This document shows, one piece after another, positions 1 to 6,035 of a stretch of DNA of 6,035 nucleotides (positions are counted from its first letter, which is position 1; each line of letters begins with the position of its first letter). The stretch covers positions 1 through 6,035 of the forward strand of contig JAAYHT010000182.1 of assembly GCA_012735285.1 (NCBI GenBank). Reading direction: 5' to 3'. The position numbers were made by a program, and so were the translations under genes. The notes beneath the pieces were generated by a model. That model had not been told where the DNA came from. It saw only the letters and a program-made list of their open reading frames with translations, and made no database searches. Origin of the DNA: Clostridiales bacterium. Lineage in GTDB: Bacteria; Bacillota; Clostridia; Peptostreptococcales; Anaerovoracaceae.

Positions 1-1
1 A

Positions 2-19
2 TCCGCTTGAAAAAGCGGA
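2..19. repeat. Stem-loop at left edge (7-bp stem, GAAA loop)
   Basis: TCCGCTT (2-8) pairs perfectly with AAGCGGA (13-19) around a GAAA tetraloop. The stem lies downstream of the lysR stop codon. Read on the - strand it could be part of a transcription terminator, but the window ends before any U-tract could be seen, so the call stays structural. It forms a tandem with the second stem-loop at 36-58, joined by a linker containing the palindrome TGTCGACA (23-30). Confidence 0.55.
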
Positions 20-35
20 CTTTGTCGACAGTCTG

Positions 36-58
36 AGCCTCTGCATTTTGCAGAGGCT
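36..58 (-). terminator. Strong 10-bp stem-loop after lysR, possible terminator
   Basis: AGCCTCTGCA (36-45) pairs perfectly with TGCAGAGGCT (49-58) around a 3-base TTT loop. It starts 5 bases beyond the lysR stop codon, so it would form in the lysR 3' untranslated RNA. No U-tract follows the stem in either direction: on the - strand the next bases are CAGACTG. It is therefore not a textbook intrinsic terminator. It may instead act as an mRNA 3'-end stabiliser, as half of a two-hairpin terminator with the stem at 2-19, or as part of an interspersed palindromic repeat. Confidence 0.45.
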
Positions 59-63
59 TAATG

Positions 64-999
64 TTATGGAATAGCAATGTCAATGCGTTGATTTGGTGGG
101 TTTAGTTCATTAAATTTATACACACAATCTAAAAAGTGTGGAATTGCTGGATTGGGATTGTTCTTATTCCAGATAAGTGCTGCTCCGTCTGTTAATTCTT
201 GCTCCTCTCCTTCCCCTAAATCTAAATCTATAAATCGTAGATCATAACTACAAGAATCTTTGTGAAGCAAAAAGTGGATTCCAACTCCCATGCCAGTTGC
301 GATAAGCATGAATACGGTACTTAAAGAATTAGTCTCTTTTACGAACTTAGGACGGAAGTTGCCCTTTGCACAGATCTCTTGGATACGGTTGACGGCGCGG
401 CTTGAGTTACGAAAGACGCAGAGAAAGTTTTCATCTTTCAATTCGCTTATAGATACCTTTTTACGATCAGCGAATCTGTGGGTTGGAGGAACTACCAGCA
501 TAAGAGGGGAGGGATCGTACACATAGTATTCATAGCCTGTAGGAGGGATTGCATAAGTGATGATAGCACCAAAATCGACTACATTCGCATCAACTTCTCG
601 TAACAATTCTTCAGGATTGTATTCTCTAAGGGACAAATTGCACAGTGGATGACTTTTAATAAAGTTATTTATTATCTGTACTAGACGACGGTTTTCACTA
701 ATATCTGCAATTCCGATGGTTAGAGTGCAGGATAAAGAAGAGTTAGTTTTTGGGTGATAAGCTTTTAGTGTCTCGCATTGCCGTACAAATTCTTTTGCTA
801 TGGTTAGAAAATGTTCGCCAGCTCGGGTTAGACGGACACTTCTTGTACTGCGGGTGAATAACTTAACTTCAAGATCTTCCTCAAGGCTGGAAATCATTTT
901 ACTAACACCTGGTTGTGATATATAAAGCCGGTTTGCCGTCTCTGTAAAGTTAAGGCATTCGGCAAGCGTTAAAAAACACTTGATTTCCTGCAAAAACAT
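64..999 (-). CDS. LysR-family transcriptional regulator
   Basis: Cytoplasmic DNA-binding regulator of 311 residues, a normal length for the family. Residues about 1-60 form the winged helix-turn-helix: FTETANRLYISQPGVSKMI (18-36) is the recognition helix region, followed by the typical LEEDLEVKLFTRSTRSVRLTRAG stretch, of which LFTR (47-50) and LTRAG (57-61) are hallmarks. Residues about 90-300 look like the periplasmic-binding-protein-like effector domain. The ATG at 999 is preceded by GGAGG (1010-1006 on the - strand) with 6-base spacing, which supports this start. An extended -10 promoter lies about 47 bases upstream of the ATG. The gene is divergent from the csm operon, the usual layout for a LysR protein controlling its neighbour and itself. 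However, nothing in the protein identifies its ligand or targets, and adjacency to CRISPR genes may be chance. No signal peptide or membrane segment is visible. Family assignment is firm; role is unknown. Confidence 0.93.
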   Translation of the reverse strand: MFLQEIKCFLTLAECLNFTETANRLYISQPGVSKMISSLEEDLEVKLFTRSTRSVRLTRAGEHFLTIAKEFVRQCETLKAYHPKTNSSLSCTLTIGIADISENRRLVQIINNFIKSHPLCNLSLREYNPEELLREVDANVVDFGAIITYAIPPTGYEYYVYDPSPLMLVVPPTHRFADRKKVSISELKDENFLCVFRNSSRAVNRIQEICAKGNFRPKFVKETNSLSTVFMLIATGMGVGIHFLLHKDSCSYDLRFIDLDLGEGEEQELTDGAALIWNKNNPNPAIPHFLDCVYKFNELNPPNQRIDIAIP

Positions 1000-1045
1000 T
1001 TCAAACCTCCACAGAAGATGATGAATGTAGCGGAATTTTGTCTAA

Positions 1046-1074
1046 ATTATATCATAGTATCAAAACAATTGAAA
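1046..1074 (-). promoter_or_regulatory. Promoter for lysR (extended -10)
   Basis: On the - strand, TATAAT at 1051-1046 is a perfect -10 hexamer and is preceded by TGA (1054-1052), giving an extended -10. TTTCAA at 1074-1069 is a moderate -35 with a 17-base spacer. Transcription would begin near 1039, leaving a leader of about 40 bases that includes the GGAGG site. This is sequence inference; no start-site data are available. Confidence 0.7.
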
Positions 1075-1075
1075 A

Positions 1076-1086
1076 CGAATAATTCG
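1076..1086. promoter_or_regulatory. Palindrome between divergent promoters, candidate operator
   Basis: CGAAT-A-ATTCG is a perfect 5-1-5 inverted repeat placed between the -35 element of the lysR promoter (1069-1074) and the candidate -35 of the csm promoter (1095-1100). A regulator bound here could affect both promoters. LysR proteins usually contact dyads of the T-N11-A kind, and this short palindrome could be the core of such a site. Assignment to this LysR protein is inference, and in AT-rich DNA a 10-base palindrome may arise by chance. Confidence 0.35.
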
Positions 1087-1094
1087 ATAAAATG

Positions 1095-1123
1095 TTTCAT
1101 ACAACTTAAATCTTTGATATACT
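1095..1123 (+). promoter_or_regulatory. Promoter for csm operon (extended -10)
   Basis: TATACT at 1118-1123 is a good -10 hexamer and is preceded by TGA at 1115-1117, making an extended -10. The matching -35 is weak: TTTCAT at 1095-1100 with a 17-base spacer. Initiation would fall near 1130, leaving about 80 bases of AT-rich leader before the cas10 start. A weak -35 with an extended -10 suits a promoter of moderate strength that could be adjusted by a bound regulator. No other strong + strand promoter was seen in 1000-1210, and none was noted within the operon. Confidence 0.6.
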
Positions 1124-1196
1124 GTTGTCATTAGTTTAGTAGAACTTCCCCAAAAATTTAACAATTCTTTTATTTCTCAGTTTTCAATCAAACTAC

Positions 1197-1202
1197 AGGA
1201 GG
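1197..1202 (+). promoter_or_regulatory. Ribosome binding site fixing the TTG start of cas10
   Basis: AGGAGG, a consensus Shine-Dalgarno sequence, sits 8 bases before TTG at 1211. No in-frame ATG lies between it and the conserved HD motif at codons 15-16, and the next in-frame Met is far inside the HD domain. The TTG is therefore the credible start. Confidence 0.85.
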
Positions 1203-1210
1203 ACAGATTA

Positions 1211-3679
1211 TTGAAGGGCTGTTTGTTTGACGTCGCTGCAGGGGCATTGCTACATGATATAGGAAAGGTTATTTACAGAGCAGGCAGCATCGATTCACGA
1301 GTACATACCGAATCTGGTTTTTCTTTATTGAAAGAATATCTCGATAGGAAACCTATCCTTGATACAATTCGTTATCACCATAAAAAGTTCTTAATTGATG
1401 CAGAGTTAGAAAAAGATTCTCCGGCCTACATAGTTCAGATTGCGGATAATATTGCTACTGGAAATTATAATAGGGATATTGAGGGGGATGAAAATACCTC
1501 TAAAATCTTTAAAAAAGGCATGCCGCTTTCGCCTGTATTTAATCTGTTAAATGGGAATTCTGGAAAAGCCGTTTATAAACATATTTATCCGAAGGATGAA
1601 AAAAAGATTCCGGAGACTTGTACTGAACCAGATTATACTATCAGTGAGACAGAGTACCACCAACTACTGCAGGATTATAAAGAAAGCCTGTCCAGTATTG
1701 ATTTTAATTCCGATAGCATCAACTCCATTCTGGAATTGAATGAAGCTTATCTATCATATGTTCCATCAAGTACTGCAAGAAACCAAGTGTCCGATATTTC
1801 TCTTCATGACCACCAAAAAATCACAGCCGCTATTGCATCAAGCATCTATGTTTACTTAGCGGAAAACAATCGCCTAGATTTCCGAAATGAACTATTGGAT
1901 AGGGAGAAAGATTTTTATGATGAACCTGCTTTCCTTATGTTGGGTTGTGATTTTTCCGGCATACAGAATTTTATTTACACCATTTCTAGCAGAGCAGCAC
2001 TCAAGGGTCTGCGCGCTAGATCCTTTTATCTAGATATTATGATGGAGCATATTATAGATGGACTTCTTTCACTTGCCGGTTTATCAAGAGCAAATGTTAT
2101 TTATTCCGGAGGCGGACATGCATATGTTCTTTTACCAAATACAGATTCAGCAAAAGAAGCAGTAAATATATTAGAGAAAAAAGTAAACGACTGGCTTGTT
2201 GATCATTTCGGCATAGCTTTATACCTTGCAATCGGAACAAAGGAATGTTCAGGAAACGATCTCATGAATATTCCCTATGATAAAGAACCTTACAGCAAGA
2301 TTTTCAGGGAATTGTCTTTTGAGATATCTAAGAAAAAGCTTCATAGATATAATTACGAACAATTATTAAAGTTGAACACAAGAGATAATGCGGATAGTGG
2401 TGGTAGAGAATGTCGGGTATGTGGAAATACTGACTACTTAGTTGAAAGTAATCTAGAGGATGATTCTTACATATGTAGATTCTGTAATTCTTTAGAAAGG
2501 ATATCTTCTGCAATTATCAGGGATAATATTGTTTTTTTAGTTACAGATAAGGCTGTTGAAAATTCACCATCTATTTCGTTACCTAATATTGCATCTGAAA
2601 AAGCATTCTTAAATATTGTTAGCAAGGAAGAAACAAGAAAATACTTCGAGGAAAACCAAGCCCATTGTATAAAGGTTTATGGTAAAAATGAAGGCTTGGC
2701 CGGATTTAATCTAGCTACAAAACTCTGGCTTGGCGATTATTTCAAAAAATCTGAAGACGGTAGCGTAGCAAACTTCAGGGAGCTTGCAGAAGCATCAAAA
2801 GGAATAAAAAGACTTGGAGTACTTAGGGCTGATGTGGATGATTTAGGTGTTGCCTTTATATCAGGCTTTATTAGAACAAATTCAGAAAATCATAGTCACT
2901 ATGCTACACTAGCTCGTTATGCTGTACTTTCAAGGTCACTTTCTGTTTTCTTTAAATACTACATTAACTCTATTGTAAGTCGCGATGGGGTAAATAAATC
3001 TAATCAGTTTGATTTAGGGAAAAAGGCATTGGAAAATCAACATAGAATAGCAACAATCGTGTACTCGGGAGGAGACGATTTATTTATAGTTGGAGCTTGG
3101 GATCAAATTATCGAATTGGGAGTAGAGCTCAATAATGAATTTAATAAGTATAGCCAAGGGTCAATGACATTATCGGCAGGAGTATCCTTCTTTGATAGTT
3201 CCTATCCGATTTCGCGCATGGCAATAGAAGCTGGGGAGCTTGAAGAACAAGCAAAAAACCATGATGGGAAGAATGCCTTATCATTATTTGGCAAGGAGCT
3301 TGCTGTAAATAAGAGTTCTGGACAAGCTTTCGCTTACCTACACACATACTCTTGGGAAACATTTGTAGAAAAAGTGATAAATGAGAAATACAGGCTGCTA
3401 CAAAGCTTCTTCGGTGAAAAGAAGAATAGCGGAATGGGCAGCGTAAGCATTATGTATCGATTGCTCGATTATCTTAGAGGTACTGAAACAGATAGGATAA
3501 ATATAGCCAGGTGTGCGTATTTGCTTGGTAGAATGGCTCCATCTGCTAATGCAAGAGAAGAAGAAAAAGCAAAATATAGTGAAATCTCATCACTTATCTA
3601 TAAGTGGATTCTATCAGGTGAAGACAGGCGCCAGTTGATAACAGCAATGAATCTCTATGCTTTTTATTATAGAGATTAA
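1211..3679 (+). CDS. cas10: Type III-A CRISPR-associated protein Cas10/Csm1
   Basis: Large subunit of the Csm effector complex, 822 residues, within the usual range. The N-terminal HD nuclease domain carries ALLHDIGK (H15, D16), H32, YHHKK (H56, H57) and ADN (D79), so the single-stranded-DNA nuclease appears intact. The first palm domain begins at MLGCDFSGIQNFIYTI (243-258), and its loop reads SGGGH (299-303), the usual degenerate, non-catalytic form. A zinc ribbon follows, with CxxC at 401/404 and CxxC at 422/425. The second palm has LRADVDDLG (538-546) and the catalytic YSGGDD (618-623), the cyclase site that makes cyclic oligoadenylates from ATP when target RNA is bound. The C-terminal ~130 residues are the helical D4 domain. 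Translation starts at a TTG behind AGGAGG. First gene of the operon, with csm2 26 bases downstream. Product and domain calls are secure from motifs; in vivo activity is inferred from family knowledge. Confidence 0.97.
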   Translation: MKGCLFDVAAGALLHDIGKVIYRAGSIDSRVHTESGFSLLKEYLDRKPILDTIRYHHKKFLIDAELEKDSPAYIVQIADNIATGNYNRDIEGDENTSKIFKKGMPLSPVFNLLNGNSGKAVYKHIYPKDEKKIPETCTEPDYTISETEYHQLLQDYKESLSSIDFNSDSINSILELNEAYLSYVPSSTARNQVSDISLHDHQKITAAIASSIYVYLAENNRLDFRNELLDREKDFYDEPAFLMLGCDFSGIQNFIYTISSRAALKGLRARSFYLDIMMEHIIDGLLSLAGLSRANVIYSGGGHAYVLLPNTDSAKEAVNILEKKVNDWLVDHFGIALYLAIGTKECSGNDLMNIPYDKEPYSKIFRELSFEISKKKLHRYNYEQLLKLNTRDNADSGGRECRVCGNTDYLVESNLEDDSYICRFCNSLERISSAIIRDNIVFLVTDKAVENSPSISLPNIASEKAFLNIVSKEETRKYFEENQAHCIKVYGKNEGLAGFNLATKLWLGDYFKKSEDGSVANFRELAEASKGIKRLGVLRADVDDLGVAFISGFIRTNSENHSHYATLARYAVLSRSLSVFFKYYINSIVSRDGVNKSNQFDLGKKALENQHRIATIVYSGGDDLFIVGAWDQIIELGVELNNEFNKYSQGSMTLSAGVSFFDSSYPISRMAIEAGELEEQAKNHDGKNALSLFGKELAVNKSSGQAFAYLHTYSWETFVEKVINEKYRLLQSFFGEKKNSGMGSVSIMYRLLDYLRGTETDRINIARCAYLLGRMAPSANAREEEKAKYSEISSLIYKWILSGEDRRQLITAMNLYAFYYRD

Positions 3680-3705
3680 CATAGCTAATAAAGGAGGAAA
3701 AGTAT

Positions 3706-4167
3706 ATGGCAGATACAATAAAAGACTTTGCTTCATTGGGTAAGGCTTTGGGTTTTGAAGGTCATGAACAAAAGAATGATGATCAATCCTATTTACCCGA
3801 AGACTATGTTTCTCATGCGGAAAAAATAATGAAGGGTTTATTAAGAAAAGATCGGTGGGGCAATATGGTTTTTGATCTTACCACTTCGCAGCTTAGAAAT
3901 ATACTTTCGTTGATAAATCAACTCTATAACGAAGTTATGTTAATTGATAAAGAAGATTTACCGGATGAAATAAAATCGAGACTACAATATATCAAAGTCA
4001 GATTGCTATATGAAAGCGGCAGAACAAGAGCTGTAAAAGAGTTTGTAGAAAAGGCTGATTTAATAAAACTAATAGATGGGATTAAGGGGAAAAAGAGCAA
4101 TCTGATAAAATTTGTACGCTTTATGGAGGCAATGGTTGCCTATCATAAGTATTATGGTGGCAATTAA
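3706..4167 (+). CDS. csm2: Type III-A CRISPR effector subunit Csm2
   Basis: Small, mostly helical subunit of 153 residues, typical for Csm2. Several copies form the inner filament of the Csm complex alongside the Csm3 backbone and line the target-RNA path; it has no known catalytic site. Recognisable family stretches are FDLTTSQLRNILSLI (56-70), YIKVRLLYESGR (95-106), VKEFVEKADL (110-119) and the C-terminal FMEAMVAYHKYYGG (139-152). The ATG at 3706 follows AGGAGG (3692-3697) with 8-base spacing. It lies 26 bases after cas10 and 14 before csm3, so it is co-transcribed with both. Csm2 is poorly conserved across the type, but the C-terminal motif and position between cas10 and csm3 make the assignment strong. 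Confidence 0.94.
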   Translation: MADTIKDFASLGKALGFEGHEQKNDDQSYLPEDYVSHAEKIMKGLLRKDRWGNMVFDLTTSQLRNILSLINQLYNEVMLIDKEDLPDEIKSRLQYIKVRLLYESGRTRAVKEFVEKADLIKLIDGIKGKKSNLIKFVRFMEAMVAYHKYYGGN

Positions 4168-4173
4168 GGAGGT
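4165..4173 (+). promoter_or_regulatory. Full-length Shine-Dalgarno of csm3 overlapping csm2 stop
   Basis: TAAGGAGGT matches the anti-Shine-Dalgarno complement over nine bases, and its TAA is itself the csm2 stop codon. GGAGG ends 9 bases before the csm3 ATG. This is the longest ribosome binding match in the operon. It fits the need for several copies of Csm3 per complex, though that link is inference. Confidence 0.75.
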
Positions 4174-4181
4174 AAATACAT

Positions 4182-4850
4182 ATGTACGGAAAACTTATGA
4201 TAAAAGCTGACTTAGAAGTAGTAACAGGTATGCATATAGGGGGATCTAATTTATTTTCAGCGATCGGCTCAGTAGATTCCGTTGTCATACGTGATGCGAG
4301 GACGCAACAGCCTATAGTTCCTGGAAGCAGTATAAAGGGTAAATTACGCACCCTCCTACAGAAGTCCTTGAGTGAAAAAATAGTGCTTAATGAACCTAAT
4401 GATGATAAAGAGGTAGTAAAAAGGTTATTTGGTTCTAGCAAAAAGAATGATATTAAAAGAGCCAGACTTCAGTTTTGCGATGCCTTTCTAACCAATGCGG
4501 ATGAACTGAAAAACAGTGGTTATACAGAGATTAAATTTGAAAATTCAATCAATCGCGCTACGGCAATAGCAAATCCAAGGCAAATAGAACGAGTTGTAAG
4601 AGGTGCAGTATTCGGTTTAGAAATCATATACGACGTTGTTGAAGAACAGGAAATAAAAGAAGACTTCGAACATATTGCTAAAGCAATGATATTACTTCAT
4701 GCAGATTATCTTGGAGGACATGGTACAAGGGGATACGGCCGAGTGCGTTTTAAAAATATAGATTTATTGCCGGTTGAAAGTTCCCTGGATGAAAGTAAGC
4801 TATCGACGTTAAGGGGTATATTGAAGGAAGTTGAGAATTATGAATTATAG
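4182..4850 (+). CDS. csm3: Type III-A CRISPR backbone RNase Csm3 (Cas7 family)
   Basis: RAMP/Cas7-fold protein of 222 residues, the usual Csm3 length. Multiple copies bind the crRNA as the backbone filament, and each cuts paired target RNA at 6-nt intervals. The N-terminal strand ends in GMHIGGS (16-22; H18). SAIGSVDSVVIRD (26-38) carries D32, which aligns by motif with the catalytic Asp (D33) of characterised Csm3 proteins, so target-RNA cleavage should be intact. PGSSIKGKLR (47-56) is the conserved crRNA-contacting segment. INRATAIANPRQIERV is a typical Csm3 stretch. GGHGTRGYGRV (178-188) is the C-terminal glycine-rich loop. The ATG at 4182 is preceded by an excellent ribosome binding site. 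The last 11 bases overlap csm4, implying translational coupling. It is related to Csm4 and Csm5, but the D32 motif and length favour Csm3 clearly. Confidence 0.97.
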   Translation: MYGKLMIKADLEVVTGMHIGGSNLFSAIGSVDSVVIRDARTQQPIVPGSSIKGKLRTLLQKSLSEKIVLNEPNDDKEVVKRLFGSSKKNDIKRARLQFCDAFLTNADELKNSGYTEIKFENSINRATAIANPRQIERVVRGAVFGLEIIYDVVEEQEIKEDFEHIAKAMILLHADYLGGHGTRGYGRVRFKNIDLLPVESSLDESKLSTLRGILKEVENYEL

Positions 4851-5808
4851 TATATTCAAACTAAAATTCAAAACTGCTATACATATTGGATCAGATAGCG
4901 GAGTTTCATCCTTGGCATCAAGCCAGTCTGAGGTTCATGCTGACACCTTGTTTTCTGCCCTATGCCATGAAGGCTTGGTTTATGCTGGCATTGACGGATT
5001 AAACAGAATCGTCAACATGTTTTCAGAGGAACGCCTCCTGATATCAGATCTTTTTCCCTATATAGATGAAGAGCTGTTTCTTCCAAAGCCTATCCTTATT
5101 GTTAAACGAGAGGAACAGAGGGGATTAACCGGCGAAAAAAAGAAGATGAAAGATATTAAGTATATACCCTCATCTGATTTTACTAATTACCTAGCATATT
5201 TAACAGGTGAAGGAGATTATACTCCGGTAAAATATGATTATGGAATCAATGAGCTTCGATCGCTTGTTGCAATACATGAGAGGGTAGAACCCGAACCTTT
5301 TTATATGGGTACTTTTGTTTTTGCTAAAAATGCCGGCCTTTATTTCATAGCTGGCTGGCATGAAGATAAAGACTATCTATTTCTATTAAAGATCTTAAAA
5401 TTACTTGTCAAAAGCGGTATAGGAGGAAAGCGTAGTTCAGGCTTAGGAAAGTTTGATGTTGAAGAACCAATTCCTCTTGATACTCCGATTACAGAAGGGC
5501 AGCAAGCCATTAAAAAAATGCTGAATAGTAATAGCTCGGCATGGCAAATGTGTCTATCTGTGGCCATTCCAGCAGAGGACGAAAAGGAAGCTATTAAAGG
5601 TAGCAATTATTCCCTCCTTAGACGGGGAGGTTTTGTTCAATCGGAAAATTATTTCGAAACACCACTTAAGAAGAAGGTCACATATTCATTTGCTCCTGGT
5701 TCCTGTTTCAAAAAGAGATTTAAAGGAACAATTTTGGATGTATCAAATTATGGCAACCATCCTGTTTACCGTTACGGAAAACCACTTTTTTTGGGGGTGG
5801 ATATATGA
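4840..5808 (+). CDS. csm4: Type III-A CRISPR effector subunit Csm4 (Cas5 family)
   Basis: RAMP protein of 322 residues that, with Cas10, forms the foot of the complex and recognises the 8-nt 5' handle of the crRNA. Family features: the N-terminal strand FKLKFKTAIHIGSDSG (6-21), VHADTLFSALC (32-42, the conserved His-x-Asp-Thr-Leu-Phe motif), IKYIPSSDF in the middle, the glycine-rich loop GIGGKRSSGLGKF (193-205), and a C-terminus ending VYRYGKPLFLGV, which indicates a complete protein. I start it at ATG 4840, with AAGGAAG (4824-4830) nine bases upstream; a TTG three codons earlier lies right against that site and is less likely. It overlaps csm3 by 11 bases and csm5 by 4 (ATGA), so translation is likely coupled on both sides. 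Unlike Csm3, no nuclease role is expected. Confidence 0.95.
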   Translation: MNYSIFKLKFKTAIHIGSDSGVSSLASSQSEVHADTLFSALCHEGLVYAGIDGLNRIVNMFSEERLLISDLFPYIDEELFLPKPILIVKREEQRGLTGEKKKMKDIKYIPSSDFTNYLAYLTGEGDYTPVKYDYGINELRSLVAIHERVEPEPFYMGTFVFAKNAGLYFIAGWHEDKDYLFLLKILKLLVKSGIGGKRSSGLGKFDVEEPIPLDTPITEGQQAIKKMLNSNSSAWQMCLSVAIPAEDEKEAIKGSNYSLLRRGGFVQSENYFETPLKKKVTYSFAPGSCFKKRFKGTILDVSNYGNHPVYRYGKPLFLGVDI

Positions 5809-6035
5809 GTTCGATAGGTCATCTTACGATGTATGATATAAGGCTTAATACGATAGGTCCAGTATTTATTGGTTCAGGGACTTCGATTAATAAAAAGGAA
5901 TATATATTCGATGAAATAGAAAAAAAGGTATATATCCCCGATATAGATAGATTTTTCTCCTATTTAGAGAAAAATAATTTGTTAGAATACTACACAAGTT
6001 TTATGCTCTATAGCAACCAAAACCTGTTTCAATGG
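5805..6035 (+). CDS. csm5: Type III-A CRISPR effector subunit Csm5, 5' part only
   Basis: Partial: 77 codons run off the right edge without a stop. Csm5 is the RAMP protein at the head of the complex, near the crRNA 3' end, and is known to help crRNA maturation. The visible N-terminus shows LNTIGPVFIGSGTSINKKEY (14-33), the conserved strand and His/Gly-type loop of Csm5 (here VFIGSG where VHIGSG is common), followed by KVYIPDIDRFFSYL (41-54), another family stretch. The ATG overlaps the csm4 stop as ATGA, and a G-rich stretch, GGGGGTGG (5793-5800), can serve as the ribosome binding site. Position after csm4 supports the call. The C-terminal part and any defects in it cannot be judged. Confidence 0.9.
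   Translation, partial: MSSIGHLTMYDIRLNTIGPVFIGSGTSINKKEYIFDEIEKKVYIPDIDRFFSYLEKNNLLEYYTSFMLYSNQNLFQW

Noticed and set aside
299..303. SGGGH in the first palm of Cas10 as a damaged catalytic site
   Set aside because: The first palm of Csm1 is normally non-catalytic; the functional GGDD is in the second palm at 620-623, so this is not a defect.
1132..1195. TAGTTT / AAACTA pair in the cas10 leader as a riboswitch or attenuator
   Set aside because: Only six AT-rich pairs separated by more than 50 bases; no stable stem or U-tract was seen.
1000..1210. CRISPR repeats or tracrRNA-like sequence in the intergenic region
   Set aside because: There is no repeated 25-40 base unit with spacers; GTTTTCAAT and ATTGAAAAC occur once each and are too short to call repeat remnants. 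No CRISPR array was seen anywhere in the window.
2328..3362. Two short - strand open frames (2328-2513 and 3141-3362) inside cas10
   Set aside because: They are antisense to the zinc-ribbon and cyclase-domain coding sequence, have no family resemblance, and are explained by chance in AT-rich coding DNA.
4121..4441. 106-codon open frame on the - strand
   Set aside because: It lies almost wholly inside csm3, which has clear family motifs; its translation resembles no known protein and it has no convincing ribosome binding site.
4831..4839. TTG at 4831 as the csm4 start
   Set aside because: It directly abuts the AAGGAAG ribosome binding site, leaving no spacing, whereas ATG at 4840 has good spacing and gives the usual Csm4 N-terminus.
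5633..5836. 67-codon + strand open frame across the csm4/csm5 junction
   Set aside because: It is out of frame with both csm4 and csm5, whose family motifs account for this DNA fully.

Overview
The window carries the 5' half of a type III-A (Csm) CRISPR-Cas effector operon on the + strand: cas10/csm1, csm2, csm3, csm4 and the first 77 codons of csm5. A divergently transcribed LysR-type regulator lies to its left on the - strand. The DNA is fairly AT-rich. Strong GGAGG-type ribosome binding sites precede the genes, and one start codon is TTG. Together with the character of the Csm proteins, this suggests a low- to mid-GC Firmicute, most likely a gut-type Clostridium relative. That taxonomic guess is an inference; nothing in the window fixes the species.

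Layout. Positions 1-63 hold two GC-rich stem-loops joined by a TGTCGACA-containing linker, just past the end of the regulator gene. Positions 64-999 (-) encode a 311-residue LysR-family transcription factor. Positions 1000-1210 are a 211-bp divergent intergenic region. It contains a convincing extended -10 promoter facing each way, with the 11-bp palindrome CGAATAATTCG between the two -35 elements. From 1211 onward the csm genes are packed tightly: gaps of 26 and 14 bp, then overlaps of 11 and 4 bp. They read as one transcript that runs off the right edge.

How the parts work together. In type III-A systems, Cas10/Csm1 and Csm4 cap the foot of the complex, Csm3 subunits form the crRNA-binding backbone and cut target RNA, Csm2 subunits form the second filament, and Csm5 caps the crRNA 3' end. 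All key residues I could check are present: the Cas10 HD-nuclease residues, the Cas10 GGDD cyclase motif, the Cas10 zinc ribbon and the Csm3 catalytic Asp. The system therefore looks active for RNA cleavage, DNA cleavage and cyclic oligoadenylate (cOA) signalling. Csm6 or another cOA effector, Cas6, Cas1/Cas2 and the CRISPR array are not in this window and would be expected to the right or elsewhere. The architecture is a well-known type. The least routine aspect is the divergent LysR gene sharing a compact control region with the operon, which could be a local regulator of CRISPR immunity.
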